Shown here: piece by piece, positions 1 through 11,451 of the stretch
How positions within the stretch are numbered: position 1 is the first letter of the stretch
Layout: every line of letters starts with the position of its first letter
Origin: Leptoclinus maculatus
Taxonomy: Eukaryota; Chordata; Actinopteri; Perciformes; Stichaeidae
Length of the DNA stretch: 64,000 nt
Assembly: GCA_032191485.1 (NCBI GenBank)
Contig: JAVDOI010000006.1
Location: forward strand, 12,395,850 to 12,459,849
Direction of reading: 5' to 3'
Program-made: the position numbers and the translations under genes
The notes under the pieces: model-generated
The model's database searches: none
Seen by the model: only the letters and a program-made list of their open reading frames with translations
What the model was told of the DNA's origin: nothing

Positions 1-1132
1 TTTAGTTTCTTTTCTTTTCTTGTTAAGTCAAGGACTTTCACTTTTGTCAGAGGTCAGGCACTGTGTTTGGGGGAGGGTTGATGGCTGTGGTGGGAGGGGA
101 CAAGTCACAAGGGGACACAGAGGTGACAGAACTCATTGGCAGAGTAATTAGCAACACAGTGGTCAGTCTGTGTTGTCAGATGTGAAAGCTGCTGTACTGT
201 TCGGCCCTGCAGCTACAGACCCCACGGTGCCACGAGTCACCACCGACGCCACCGCCATAAAGTGATCAACATCACAAGATTATTGTTTGTGTGTGTGTAT
301 GTATCTTTGTGTCTCTGCATAATAGATCGCATGCTCAATCATCAAGACAAATGAGGTTCGTTCTGATGCTTCTCTTTTCTTTACACAGAACTTTTTTTTG
401 TTTCATTTTTATCATTATTTTTATCATCGAGTAATCTAATAAAAATAATAGTATAAAAGGGAAAGTGAAAGTCTTATTAACAACACATTGTTAATGCTAT
501 TTCACATAATTGCAATGTACTGCTGAGAAAGCCTGTCACCAAAGTGGACTGACCTGCATTGCCATCCCTTGAGCTGCTCGCATAGCTGGAAAAATCAGTT
601 TCAACATCTAACTTTCAACAGGCATGCATTAGTGACAGTGACACCAGTAGTATTTTTCCCACGCTGCATCCTGCTTGGATGCTCGCTCTCGTTACGCAGC
701 TGGTTCGGCCGGTCTGGAGTCGGATTGATCAGAGTTCCCACATTGCTCTGCCTTGGGTTTAACAGACATCCATCCCGTTTTCTGACTCATCGTGCAAATC
801 AAATCATCATGTCATTCTAGCATTCACATCCTTGTGAAGCACAGAGGGCGTGGCAGCAGGTAGAGGAGGGACAGCAGGTTCTTTTTGGTTGAGAGAAGCC
901 TTGAGGCCAACCAAGATCCAGAACGATTTTACAAGCAACACCTGCAGGAAGATTTATTCGATCTCGTGACTGGATGGTGACTGCGGAACATTACAACTAA
1001 CTAAACTGTCTGCAGCATGATGTTGTGATGCTGTGGGTCGTTTCATTTCAGTTTCCCAGCCACTCTGACCTCCTCCGCACATCTAATAAAGGTCACAAAA
1101 CATCTATGTGTTCCCAAGCATTACCACAGTCA
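1..1132. other. Intergenic DNA, left edge of window
   Basis: No supported gene. A GC-richer patch at about 181-270 could be read as the end of an exon (a 28-codon open frame ending at a TGA at 268-270, where GC content falls), but the upstream acceptor is weak and I recognise no protein. Short open frames near 569-820 have no coding character that I can see. Confidence 0.5.
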
Positions 1133-1254
<122 letters not shown>

Positions 1255-4200
1255 AATGTATGTGAACAAGTCTGGTCATGTGATAGGCTCAGTCTTGCCA
1301 TTGAATTAGTCTGTTTATCAGTTCTCAAATACTGTTGTCAGTTGAGACCAATCAGAGGGTCCAACAACAATAGTAACCACATGATGCTGTCCGTCTCTCT
1401 GCCCTATTACACAAAAGCGTGACTCTCTTTAAAGTAACTGGTTTAACTTAAGAGAGTAAGTGATCACTGGAAGAGTCGAGTTTAAAAACCAAAACTACTG
1501 TTTATAAATGAAAGCACTTGTTCATTTAGAGTAACTGTTGTGACTAATCTGCACTATTAAAACAGTATTTTTGTGACAAGTCACCGAACCTGTCTAAGTG
1601 TCTCGTGCACCATTGAATCAGCTAATGGATTACAACCAAGTCAAAGGTTGAAATTCAGGTTATGAACTGTAAAACTGGTTGTTCTTGACAAATGTTTAAG
1701 TTTCACTCTGACTTACATTTATACTTATCATGTATAGATAAATAGAAACTTTGTCCAGAATGTTATCATACAGATGGTTTCACACATGCATGGGTTATTC
1801 AAAACTTTATTAAAAGAATATTAAATGCATTAGAACATATTGAAATGATATCGGACTGTAAAAATAACTATTGCTGAAAATATAAGTCAGTTGACAGAGT
1901 TTTAATCAACAACTATTTAGATGATTGATGAATCCTTTAACACATTTTTAAGCAAAGTTACCAAACATTTGTTGTTTACAGCTTCTAAAATGCAGCAACT
2001 GTGCTTTTGTTCTCTGTTTTTTATCATTATAAATTAAATATCTTTGGATGTTTGACTGTTGGTTGGACAAAAGCAAGGAAACTGAAAATGTCTTCTTGGG
2101 TTCTTTTGGGGTATTTTTCACAATTGTTGACATTTATGAATTGAACAAGTAATCAATTAATTGAAAAAAAATACTCATTAGATGAATGATGAATGATAAA
2201 TGACAAACATTTTTAAAACCTTAACAAATCTAGCAGTGGTACCGCAGATGTTCACTGCCATTACGCTCTGAGCACCAGTGTCCAGTAGCTTCACAGCAAT
2301 CAGTATTCAATTCAACGATTCAAATGGACCAGAAACTACTGGACCAGGACGATGTGTGCAGTGTGTCAGCTGGGAGGGAGTGAGGAGGTGAAAGGGGCTG
2401 AATCATTAAACTCTAAGTTTAATATTTGACTCCATCAGTCGTATAGAGGCGTTCACTCGGTCATGCGGTCTGCATTAAGACCGACAGCTTTGTTTAAAAT
2501 CAACAGTAGTCCAGGTGCGGCAGACCGGCCATCTGGTGCCTGCAGTAGCCCACCTTCACTGTGCCGTGTGTTGACACAGGGGCCACGAGGAGGACGCGTC
2601 TCTCTGCCAGCCAGCAGCTTTTAAATCTGCTAAAAATACTGCTGCACTGGGAGATTTTGTCTCTGGTCTCTGTTGGCTGCAAGTGTACTCTATAATAGTT
2701 TACACCAGATAACTCTGACCAGAGAGGTTGAGTGTATTTTAGTTTTGAGCCAAAGAGAAAGAGGTAATGCGAAAAGATGTTAATAGTTTCTGTGAAATAC
2801 ATAAGACATTACACTACCCTCCCAAATATAAATAATAATATTGACAGTGAATTTGGTTGAGGGTGGAGGCATCTGGCCTCACACATGATCATATTACTTT
2901 ACCCTCTGACCCTCCTTTACCCACATGAGGCCTTTTCCTCAAGCCCACAATCAACCCAGCTGATCCTCTATGACACATGATTTGAACTCGGGTTACACTT
3001 GGGTTATTTTCGATACGGCTGTCAGCTCCTTGAAGAATGATAGCAATTATTAAAGGTTTGTCATTCAGCGGTGGAGCAGTTTTAAAGACATTTTTGAAGC
3101 TTAATCACTGACTACATGCACATCTGTTTAATAGAGATTTCTACATTGAAACCATGGTGGTTAAACTGGTCCAAGATGACCAAAAGGAGGGTTAATATTT
3201 AGAGTCACGCTGCAGTTCCTCTATACTCCAGCACATTAGAAATAAATCTCTGAAAATGTAAACAAACAACGCGAGGGGTATCATTATGATCATAATTTGT
3301 GTGACTGCATGGCCTCCGTGGACATTTTCTCTCATTTCTCTCAAAATTTCTATTTACACTCAGCCTGCTCTGGCATATATCAGGACAAGAGGTCACCAAA
3401 CAAGTTCAGCCGCCATAACAAATTATCCATAGCCAGACACAGTGGGAGAGAAAGTCAGCCATGAACAACTGGTTAGACAGCAACTTAAAGCAAAGTCTGC
3501 ACAAACAAATAGCACATCTTTATTAACAAACCCTTGCCGGGGCATGCTCTGATGGGACAAAGTTAAAATGCTAATTTGTTTATAATTTTTTGTTGCAGTG
3601 AATTCAAAGGACATCATACGATTGAGAAGATGAGATGAAGGGGGATGTCAGCAGGAAGTGAAAATGTCAGAGACAAAAAGAGTCGGAGGAAGCGGGAGAC
3701 TGAGAGATCTTTGAGACCACACAATGTCTGCTTTCTGTCTGTCCTCTCAGCGCAGCCCATCTTAGACTGAAGAAGGACTCTATTGTGTGGACGTCTAGCA
3801 AGGGTCTTCTGTCTGGAGCTGCGGAAGGACAGCTAGTGGCACGGCCATGCTGTGGAGCACCACAGGAAGACAACTTATCAAGGTCACTCTTCTGACCTCG
3901 GTTTCCTGCTCACCAGAATCACCAATTGTGCGACCGAGCAGCTCACAGGCTTGTCAGAATTCTGATTACAGCTTACAACCCAGATTCTTCACTTTCACCA
4001 CAGATCCTAAACTGTGCTCTTATTCATCTCTCTTCTGGTATTGTATTCCTCGTCAGCCATATGCTCCTTCCCTTCCCTCTCCTTCCTCATAGTGCAGAAT
4101 TGATGTCTCCTCTCTCTACCTCCTCTTATCTCTCCACACCTTGAGTTCATCCGACTATGAGCCAGGCAAGCCCACTCTCCCACACTGCCGAAGTCTGTGA

Positions 4201-6761
4201 TGCTTCCTGTGTCTGCGACAATAAATTTGGGCAAGACAGAGGTTACATTACTTCCCCTAGCTTTGAATGTCAGTCCCATGAGCTATTTTCAGCCAAGAAT
4301 GATGGAGAAAATAAGAGGGCAGATATGGGCATTTATATATCACGCATCTTATGCCCAGGGGCGGTTTTTAAGAAGATCACATGCTGGTTACTTTGGGTAA
4401 AAAGGGCCCCACTATGCCCTATAATCACAAGACATCAGGGGTATGTGTGTGTTCTTATTAGCAAATTGAAAAACAACATCTTTGCCTCCTGATTATACTG
4501 GCTCATTAACTGTAACCTTCTGTGTCCACTGTATCAAGGTATACAATGTGACAACGTTTGTGTGTGAGAAAGTGTGAATATTTGTGTTTGGCAGTGAAAG
4601 TGTGTGTTTGACTTAGCCAGGCTGCCTTGCCTGTGTGACTATAAACACACATTGGGCCATGTGGTTGTGAATGGACTCTGAATGCCCAAGACTCTTTCAC
4701 AACAACAAATGTAGGGAGCTTGTCACCAGATGTGGCTTAGGCATCTTCCACAGGCTTTGTTTGGAAAGCCTTCTTTGTGGTATTTATTGTAACCATTTTC
4801 AAACGTTTCCAGTTTTAGCCCTGCAAAGTGAGAGAGAGAGGGCTGCACGATGATGAAGTTTAATCTACATATAGCTGTATAAAGAAAAATAAATATGAGT
4901 TTCTCTCCTGTTGTCACAAACAATTGCCTTTTCCTTGTGGGCTCTAACTTCTTTTAGACTCAGAGGGGAAAACTGCTTCTTTATGCGAGTGCTGAAACAT
5001 GAGGCTCTGCAAGAAATAGAAAAAACATTAATTGTCTCCAGAGAAGCTAATGTTTTTTCCGTCCTCTTTACTGTGGTGGTTCTCTCTGTTTTTTCCAGAG
5101 GCTGCAGGCTCTGCTCTGTGAACGTGCTGGCTGCAGGCTCTGCAGAGACTCGCGGGTCCAACACTGACTGAGCCAATTGTGTGTGAACTGGGACGTGACA
5201 CAACACAGGCTCGGGCAGGTCCCGACTCACATGGAAATATGGCAAATACACAGTAATAATAGATGGCAAAGAATGGAACTACATTCCAGAGGTGGTTGTT
5301 TATTCGTGCTTGAAAAAAATCTGCAAGACAGAAGAGAGAATGACTCTTTGTAATATTACAGAAATTAAGAAACAGCTTAAATGCAGGAAAAAAACGTATG
5401 GAAGCACTAATGCTATTATGCATATGGTGAATTGAATATGAATGGATTGCACACAGTGGATCACAGGAAGCAGTAATATCACAATAATGCAAATAAGTAT
5501 AATTGATTTTCTGCAGTGAAGTAATTGATGCCGAAACGCAGCTGGTTTTTGCAGAGAGCATATTTAATGTCATTTTTGTAAAAGCAAAGGTTTAACGTCG
5601 ATAAAACCTTTTGTGCTCATGTAGGAACAGTTCAATCTTATATCTATGCTGATGCCGTAACCAACCAATCAATGACATGAGCACAAGCACAAGTGTGTTA
5701 TTTTGGCCTCTAATGAGGCAGTTTTATTTATGCTATGGAATTGTGGGTTTGCTTGTAAAGCCGTGTGTTTTAGTGAACAGGGGAAGTAGAGTCTGACCTA
5801 AGAGGCCCTGTTTAGCCATGAGAACCAAACCAATGTCCTCTGGGATATTTCGCCTGTGTCATCTCGTCTGTTATGATTCCCATGAACCTCGTCGTCCGGT
5901 TTATAGTAAGCAGAAGAAGAGAGCAGCTGTGTGGTTTCTAAATAAAGCTTGTGTGAAGACCCCCTGGTTCCCCTAGTTCAAATCTTATCTGGTCACAACA
6001 AGGAGAATATTACAGTGTTATGTACAGTATATGTATGTATTTCACAGTAGGCTATGAAAGGACACGGCGAATGATAGGGACTTAAAAAATGATACAATTG
6101 TATTTTCATTATTTTTTAAAGATCATAACTAATGACAATTAGTGCTAAAGTACCTAAATGCTGTACATCTACTACAGGGAAGTCTGTATTTTATTAAGAT
6201 ATATAAGAATACAAATGGTAGTGAATTAATGACTGCGGAAATTATCTTTTAATTCTGGCCCGGGGTATAACGGGGGAGTTTTACCCAAAAAGAAGGAAAG
6301 AAAACAAAAAAAGACATTAAGCACATTCATTATTTGTCAGACTGCAGGCCAAACAGCCCCCACACTTCACTTCCTGTCTCACTCTCTGCTAGCTGATAAT
6401 AGGAGTAGCCTGTGAGTGTGTGCATGTCTCAGCAGTCATGAGAGGAGTCCCACATCAGTAACATAAAGTGGTAAATAGATTGTCTATCTGTGACGGAGCA
6501 TTTTTCTAGCAGACAAGCGTTTAATCGTCCACTGGTTGTCCAACAGATATGGAAGCCAAACACTGCTGGGCATCTGTCCAAGTATTTTAAACTCTGCACA
6601 GGTTCATAGACATTTTGTTTGGTACATGTAGGCCGATATGTGAGACAATAGGCCTACATTAATTATAAAATAGTCTTACCTTGTGCAATTCATTTTTTTC
6701 TGGCCCTGCTTCGTGCACAATCCTCCACGATACCATCAAAGTATAATGCATTTGTCAGTTC
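1255..6761. other. Intergenic DNA without recognisable genes
   Basis: AT-rich single-copy-looking sequence. No open frame above about 180 codons, and none with a recognisable domain or a believable exon structure. AATAAA-type hexamers occur (for example near 5940), but I see no coding exon attached to them. Confidence 0.5.
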
Positions 6762-6766
6762 GCTCA
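6762..6766. repeat. Target-site duplication, left copy (GCTCA)
   Basis: The 5-bp word GCTCA directly flanks the left LTR here and recurs at 11738-11742 directly after the right LTR. A 5-bp duplication is typical of Ty3/Gypsy integrase and fixes the outer limits of the insertion. Confidence 0.93.
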
Positions 6767-7052
6767 TGTCACGACCTGGCTCTGGCAGCCATGACCAAAG
6801 CAGGGAGACGCAGACAGTGTACCAAAAAGCAAGGTGTTTATTGGACATAAACAATTCGTGTAACGCTGAATGGTGGTTAGAACGAGCCGTCCTCGTTCCT
6901 CCACGGGGTGATAGGGGGACTAGTGTTGGCAGGAAGCGGGGCTTTATTCTGGAGCACCGGGCCCAGGTGTCTCCAGTCTGCAATCACCCAGAACCTGCTA
7001 TTAAAGGGACACACACACGCACAAACAAGTAACATGGCAGGGAACCGTCACA
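6767..7052 (-). repeat. 3' LTR of the Gypsy element
   Basis: 286 bp, bounded by TG and CA, and identical to 11452-11737 except for one substitution (T at 6926 versus A at 11611). On the minus strand it carries AATAAA (6837-6842), a plausible polyadenylation signal. A run of nine G (7053-7061 read on the minus strand) abuts it and is the likely polypurine tract. Confidence 0.95.
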
Positions 7053-7314
7053 CCCCCCCCCATAAGAACTGGGTCCTGCAGGGAACCCCAGTATCAAACT
7101 AAACTCACACATGTTTCTTTACTAAAACAAACTCAAAAATACCACATAGTGGCTGACAACCAAAAGAATATACTTTACCAAATGTTCTTAAACTAACGGT
7201 CCAGCATCTTTCATCCCAGGTTCCCACTGTAGCAACCGGTGCACCTTGGAAGCATTTTAAACAGTTAGGAAGGGATAAGAGCAGAACCAAGGAAAAGAAC
7301 ATATAGTACAACGC
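7053..7314 (-). other. 3' untranslated part of the Gypsy element
   Basis: About 260 nt between the RNase H-frame stop codon (7315-7317) and the 3' LTR. No open frame of interest. It ends in the purine run next to the LTR. Confidence 0.7.
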
Positions 7315-7431
7315 TTATTGCTGGGGAGCCCTGGACAACGCATCTGCCACCACATTGTCAGTCCCCTTTACAAATCGGATATCTAGGCAGTATGACTGCA
7401 AAGACAGTGACCATCTGACCAGCCTCTGGTT
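7315..7431 (-). pseudogene. Residual RNase H C-terminus of the deleted pol gene
   Basis: On the minus strand, in a frame different from the gag-protease ORF, 38 codons followed by TAA read as the typical Ty3/Gypsy RNase H end. The key motifs are NQRLVRWSL near the start and FVKGTDNVVADALSR near the end. The match begins abruptly at about 7431, exactly where the gag-protease frame loses protease-linker character, so this is a deletion junction. Everything between the protease and this tail (reverse transcriptase, most of RNase H, and integrase if it lay in between) is gone. No integrase follows the tail: the stop is followed by about 260 non-coding bases and then the LTR. That fits Gmr1-like elements, in which integrase precedes reverse transcriptase. 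Confidence 0.82.
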
Positions 7432-9139
7432 GGAACGCTTCAGGGACATCCCGTTCGCGTGGGTCTACACTCAGCAGTGGCACGGATGGCACCACAGGCG
7501 GAGGTACATCTGCCCAGACACGTGCCCCAACCAAATCGTTTCCCAGGATGACAGAAATGCCCTGGATTGGGAATGCCGGGCGCACTGCTAGGTTAGCTTC
7601 ACCCTGGAACAAATCACACTGGAGCATTACTTTGTGCACAGGAACCAACATAACCTTTAAATTCATACCCCGAACAGGAACAACGTCTCCTGTATCAGAC
7701 TCCCTGGACAAGGGAAGCACTCCCGCCAGGATGAAAGAGTCCAACGCACCTGTGTCCCTTAGAATTGTCACTGGCACCTTTGTCTCACCTCCTACCACGG
7801 ACACCACACCTTCGTGGATGAATGGCCGGTAGGGATCCAAACTCTCAGGACCAGAGTCTTTTACCTGCAAGTCAAAACCGTCAGGAGAGTCGACTTGAGA
7901 GACGGGTGCAGCTACCCCCACACCTTTAGGATGAGACCCATACGCAGCATGTTTAGGTTGAGGTTTCAACAAATGACAGTCGACCTTCCAGTGTCCTCGT
8001 TTGTGACAATAGTTACAAACACGTTCCGTATTACGCAGACTACTACTGCCTCTAACTGGAACAGTTTCACCCTGCCTGCCCAGTGACTCTCTGCCACCGG
8101 CAGCACTCATGTCCCTGATACCACTACCAGACCTGTGCTTGGCAAATCCACCTCTGTGCGTAAGCACATAATCGTCAGCGAGTGCCGCTGCGGCAGCCGC
8201 GTTCGTTACCTTCTGTTCACTGATGTACGCCGCAACGCGCCCAGGAACTGAGTTTTTAAACTGCTCAAGCACCACCAGATCACCCAATTGATCAAAGTCA
8301 TAAATACCTGAAGCAGAGCACCAACGAGTAAAATGAATATTCAGATCCCGTGCGAATTCCAGATGACTCTGATTCTCTCCTTTTTTTAAGTTCCTAAATC
8401 TTTGCCGGTAGGCCTCGGGAACCAACTCATACGCCTTTAATACTGCTGCCTTCACAGCTGAATATTTTTCACTATCAGCATCGGTTAACGAGGAGTATGC
8501 CTCCTGCGCTCTCCCAGTCAGCATGCACTGCAGCATTAGCGTGCGCGCTGAGTCTGGCCAATTACGCGCATCAGCCACACGCTCAAACAATGAAAAAAAC
8601 AACTCCGGATCTTTTTCAGAAAATTTTGGCAAGAGTCTTAAATTACCCAAGACATCAAAACCATCCGCAGACTGCTCTGAAAAAGACGAAGACTTCCTAC
8701 CAAACTCACCAGCTGACAGCTTGCCTTCCTTAATTAATGACAGTCTAAACTGCTCAATCTCCAATTTGGCCTGTTCGGTCTGCTGGCGCAGCCTCTCCAC
8801 AGCCAATTCTGTCTCCAGTTCAGCTTGTTTATTAACCTTGTCGTGGTCAAGCTGTAACATCAGCAACTCTTTTTGCTGTTCAAAAGTCAAATTCGATCCC
8901 GTTTGGGGCGGAGAACATGCGGCCTCCAGGCCAACAGCTGACGGATCTTCAATCAAAATATTCTGTTCAACTAAATTAGCCTTCAGAACGGCCTTCACTC
9001 TCTCCCACCGACGTTTATCACCAACTTCGATTTTATAATGTTCTGCTATGTTCAGCAGTTGATCTTTTGTGCATAGATCAAACAACTTCTCAGAGGGAGA
9101 AGCAAAGAAGCTCTCAACACTCTCCATAGTTAAGTGCAA
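7358..9139 (-). CDS. Retrotransposon gag-protease polyprotein with SCAN-like capsid
   Basis: 593-aa intact ORF. An internal Met at residue 5 is an equally good start. Residues about 84-140 are charged and probably coiled-coil. Residues about 165-235 look like the capsid N-terminal part. Residues about 242-328 are SCAN-like (YRQRFRNL, then RWC, then LVVLEQFKNSVP), the capsid dimerisation fold that vertebrate SCAN zinc-finger proteins took from Gmr1-like elements. A CCHC zinc knuckle lies at 375-388 (C-x2-C-x4-H-x4-C) and would bind RNA. An aspartic protease follows, with DTGA at 462-465 and the second conserved block ILGNDLVG at 531-538. The last ~23 residues are out-of-frame pol sequence past the deletion junction, so the natural pol extension is lost. 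The product would assemble particles and cleave gag but cannot reverse-transcribe. Expression is not shown by the sequence. Confidence 0.92.
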   Translation of the reverse strand: MHLTMESVESFFASPSEKLFDLCTKDQLLNIAEHYKIEVGDKRRWERVKAVLKANLVEQNILIEDPSAVGLEAACSPPQTGSNLTFEQQKELLMLQLDHDKVNKQAELETELAVERLRQQTEQAKLEIEQFRLSLIKEGKLSAGEFGRKSSSFSEQSADGFDVLGNLRLLPKFSEKDPELFFSLFERVADARNWPDSARTLMLQCMLTGRAQEAYSSLTDADSEKYSAVKAAVLKAYELVPEAYRQRFRNLKKGENQSHLEFARDLNIHFTRWCSASGIYDFDQLGDLVVLEQFKNSVPGRVAAYISEQKVTNAAAAAALADDYVLTHRGGFAKHRSGSGIRDMSAAGGRESLGRQGETVPVRGSSSLRNTERVCNYCHKRGHWKVDCHLLKPQPKHAAYGSHPKGVGVAAPVSQVDSPDGFDLQVKDSGPESLDPYRPFIHEGVVSVVGGETKVPVTILRDTGALDSFILAGVLPLSRESDTGDVVPVRGMNLKVMLVPVHKVMLQCDLFQGEANLAVRPAFPIQGISVILGNDLVGARVWADVPPPVVPSVPLLSVDPRERDVPEAFQPEAGQMVTVFAVILPRYPICKGD

Positions 9140-9313
9140 TCTAAATCAACGCAATGAACAGTGAAGGCTACTGGTGCACAAGCCACGGAGTCTGGCCTAG
9201 TCAGCATACGAGTGCTCCCCTCTAGCTGACTGCCTACCAGAATCTATCTACATAACACTCAACCCTAGTCTTCATGCAGTTAATGGTGGCGGGTAATTAT
9301 GCACTAAAGCCCA
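9140..9313 (-). other. Gypsy element leader, part proximal to gag
   Basis: Untranslated leader between the gag start and the nested inverted-repeat insertion. It continues at about 11008-11431. No coding signal. Confidence 0.6.
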
Positions 9314-11007
9314 CCCAGTGAGCACTAACCCGGATTTCAACGTTGATTTCTGGTTGAAAACGCGTTGAAATGGAGCCTGAACGTCTAAGACCTATTTTCA
9401 ACGTGTTTTCAACCGTCTAAATTACGGTTACAATATCAACGTGTCACAAAACGCCAATTTCTTTTAAATATTGATGGTTTGTTCAATTGTAGGTTGAAAG
9501 AGACGCGATTTTGTTTACTTTAAACGTATTTCTGCAAAATCATATTACGCTGGCCATTGATATGTGGTCTACACGAAGACGTGATTTCAACGCATTTAAT
9601 GTTTCATATAAAACATAATCAATATGGAACTATAGACTGTGTGCTGTCAACAAGAAGCTCCCGTAATGAGAGCAGAGCACATTCTGTCTGTGTTCACGTA
9701 AAAATACAAGTCAATGTTTACTCCTTGAACGCGCATGTGCACGGACTCTGTGCATTTTTCTAAGTTGGAGACGATGAGCTGGTTTGAGCAGCTCTTACTG
9801 AGTTGATGAGCGAAGTGAACGAGCTGACGGAATAAACGAGGCTTCACGCTAACGACATACTCTGTAAGTACTTGAACTACTTTATTCCAATATTGCAAAC
9901 CGAAATATCATTACCATACCATTAATATCATGTTATGCTCACCATGCGGGCGAGGCTGCTAGCTAGTAGCGTTAGCATGTTAGCTTGTAGCGTTGCTTGT
10001 GGCTACAGCATCATGGACGAACAGTAAACATAAACATAGTTAGTTAGTTCATGTTGGAGACTCTTTGTGGACTGTTGCTGTAGCCTAACGTTATAAAATA
10101 GAGTATTTAGGACATTTTACATGTAAAATACATGACGGGCAGAGAGTGGGGCTGTACACAGTTTAAATGTGGAGGATGTGAGTAAAACAAAGTAATGTCT
10201 AATAAGAACACGGTCAAAACATTGTTGTTTGGCTTATAGCAATATACAGACAATATAAAGTATATACTGTGTAATATCCAGGTCAGCATCGTTCCGTTGA
10301 AAACACGACTATGGTCTCCGATGAAAATATGTTCAAAACTGGTTTAAAAGTCAATATGTTTTGCTAATATTGTTTTATTTACAGATGTCCACGTTGAAAA
10401 TATGGCAGATCTTCTGAAACCGGCTCCTGTGTGCCTTTGAAAACGACATTTAAATCAGGAAAAGGAGATTATGGTTGTATATAAAGAATATTGTGCTTAA
10501 TAAATACAAATGAACTGTTGCCTGTGTCACTTGGTCTTTTGTCCTGCAAGTGGAAACTGTTGATGTGTTACTATGACTAAGTATTTTGTTGCTACATATT
10601 GATCTGAGAGCATTTCGACGTTGAAAACACGGTGACGTTGAAAACACGTTCAGAATTGGTTCAAAAGTGAAAGTTTTTTCGCCGACTATTCATAGACGTT
10701 GATTAAACGTTCACGTTTAGACCAGATTTCAACGGGATTTGAAATACTGGCTTTCAACTGATAAATGTGGATGTAGTTTCTTAGTAAGCCTCTAAAATGA
10801 TGATATACTATTATTAGCACAATGTAGAGGAAGAAAAATTGTAGTATTGCAAATCCCGTTGAAATCTGGTCTAAACGTGAACGTTCAATCAACGTCTACA
10901 AATAGTCGGCGAAAAAACTTTCACTTTTGAACCAATTCTGAACGTCTTTTCAACGGTGGGCGGAGACGTCTTTTCAACGTCTATTCAACGGAAAAATGCT
11001 CACTGGG
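9314..11007. mobile_element. Nested non-autonomous inverted-repeat element with GTTGAAA motifs
   Basis: A block of about 1.7 kb lying inside the retrotransposon leader. It begins with CCCAGTGAGCA (9314-9324) and ends with the inverse TGCTCACTGGG (10997-11007). It is filled with variants of CAACGTTGAAAAC and TTTCAACG in both orientations, especially near the ends, and holds a long near-perfect palindrome (10646-10945). It has no transposase-like open frame. I could not identify a convincing target duplication, and the flanks CCCACC and GGCAGTGGG are themselves roughly inverse, so the terminal repeats may be slightly longer and gapped. I recognise the sequence style as recurrent in fish genomes but cannot assign a superfamily. 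Confidence 0.75.
10646..10945. repeat. Long inverted repeat (hairpin) inside the nested element
   Basis: Left arm 10646-10748 and right arm 10842-10945 are reverse complements over about 100 bp with only a few mismatches (for example CATAGACG against CGTCTACA). The spacer is about 93 bp. A transcript of either strand would fold into a long hairpin. Confidence 0.9.
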
Positions 11008-11431
11008 CAGTGGGGAGGAAAGCAACCAGCAACTGGCGACTCACCCCGAACCATGGATGTGCTCCCGAGCAAGACTGCTCTAACCACGGTCACCGCAACA
11101 TTAATAAAACAACAAACAAGACGAAACCCAAAGGGGTAACGCCTCTGAACCTAACAGGGGAACTACGTTTGCGTCAGAGTTGTTTGAAGTGCACCAGTCA
11201 GACAACACGTACCTTACCTTGATTTACAATTTATACCGACAGGAGCGAAAAACCTCGGCTCGAAACAAAAAGCCTAATCTCTACTCCAACTAATAGACCC
11301 AAACTACTGCATCTCCCATGCTACAATTTACTGACGTCAACGCTGACGTACTCTTCCAACCAATTACGAATGGGCAGTAGAAATACTCAAACAAAACCAC
11401 GCCACATACCAAATACCAAAAAACGGACCAA
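11008..11431 (-). other. Gypsy element leader, part proximal to the 5' LTR
   Basis: Untranslated leader following the primer-binding site on the minus strand. Only short open frames without recognisable domains. Confidence 0.6.
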
Positions 11432-11449
11432 ATCCCGGACGAGCCCCCA
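11432..11449 (-). other. Primer-binding site matching tRNA-Pro
   Basis: Two bases inside the 5' LTR the minus strand reads TGGGGGCTCGTCCGGGAT. This is 18 nt complementary to the 3' end of tRNA-Pro, and the same site is known from tRNA-Pro-primed retroelements. It fixes both the direction of the element and the inner end of the 5' LTR. Confidence 0.93.
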
Positions 11450-11451
11450 AC

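Noticed and set aside
3700..3890. Exon-like stretch after TCTGTCCTCTCAG
   Set aside because: The open frame across it has no recognisable protein, the donor would be poor, and no partner exon is seen.
5955..5995. tRNA-like B-box (AGTTCAAATCT) after AATAAA
   Set aside because: No matching A-box, acceptor stem or cloverleaf nearby; chance similarity.
8523..9038. 171-aa plus-strand open frame
   Set aside because: Antisense shadow of the retrotransposon gag ORF; no domain of its own.
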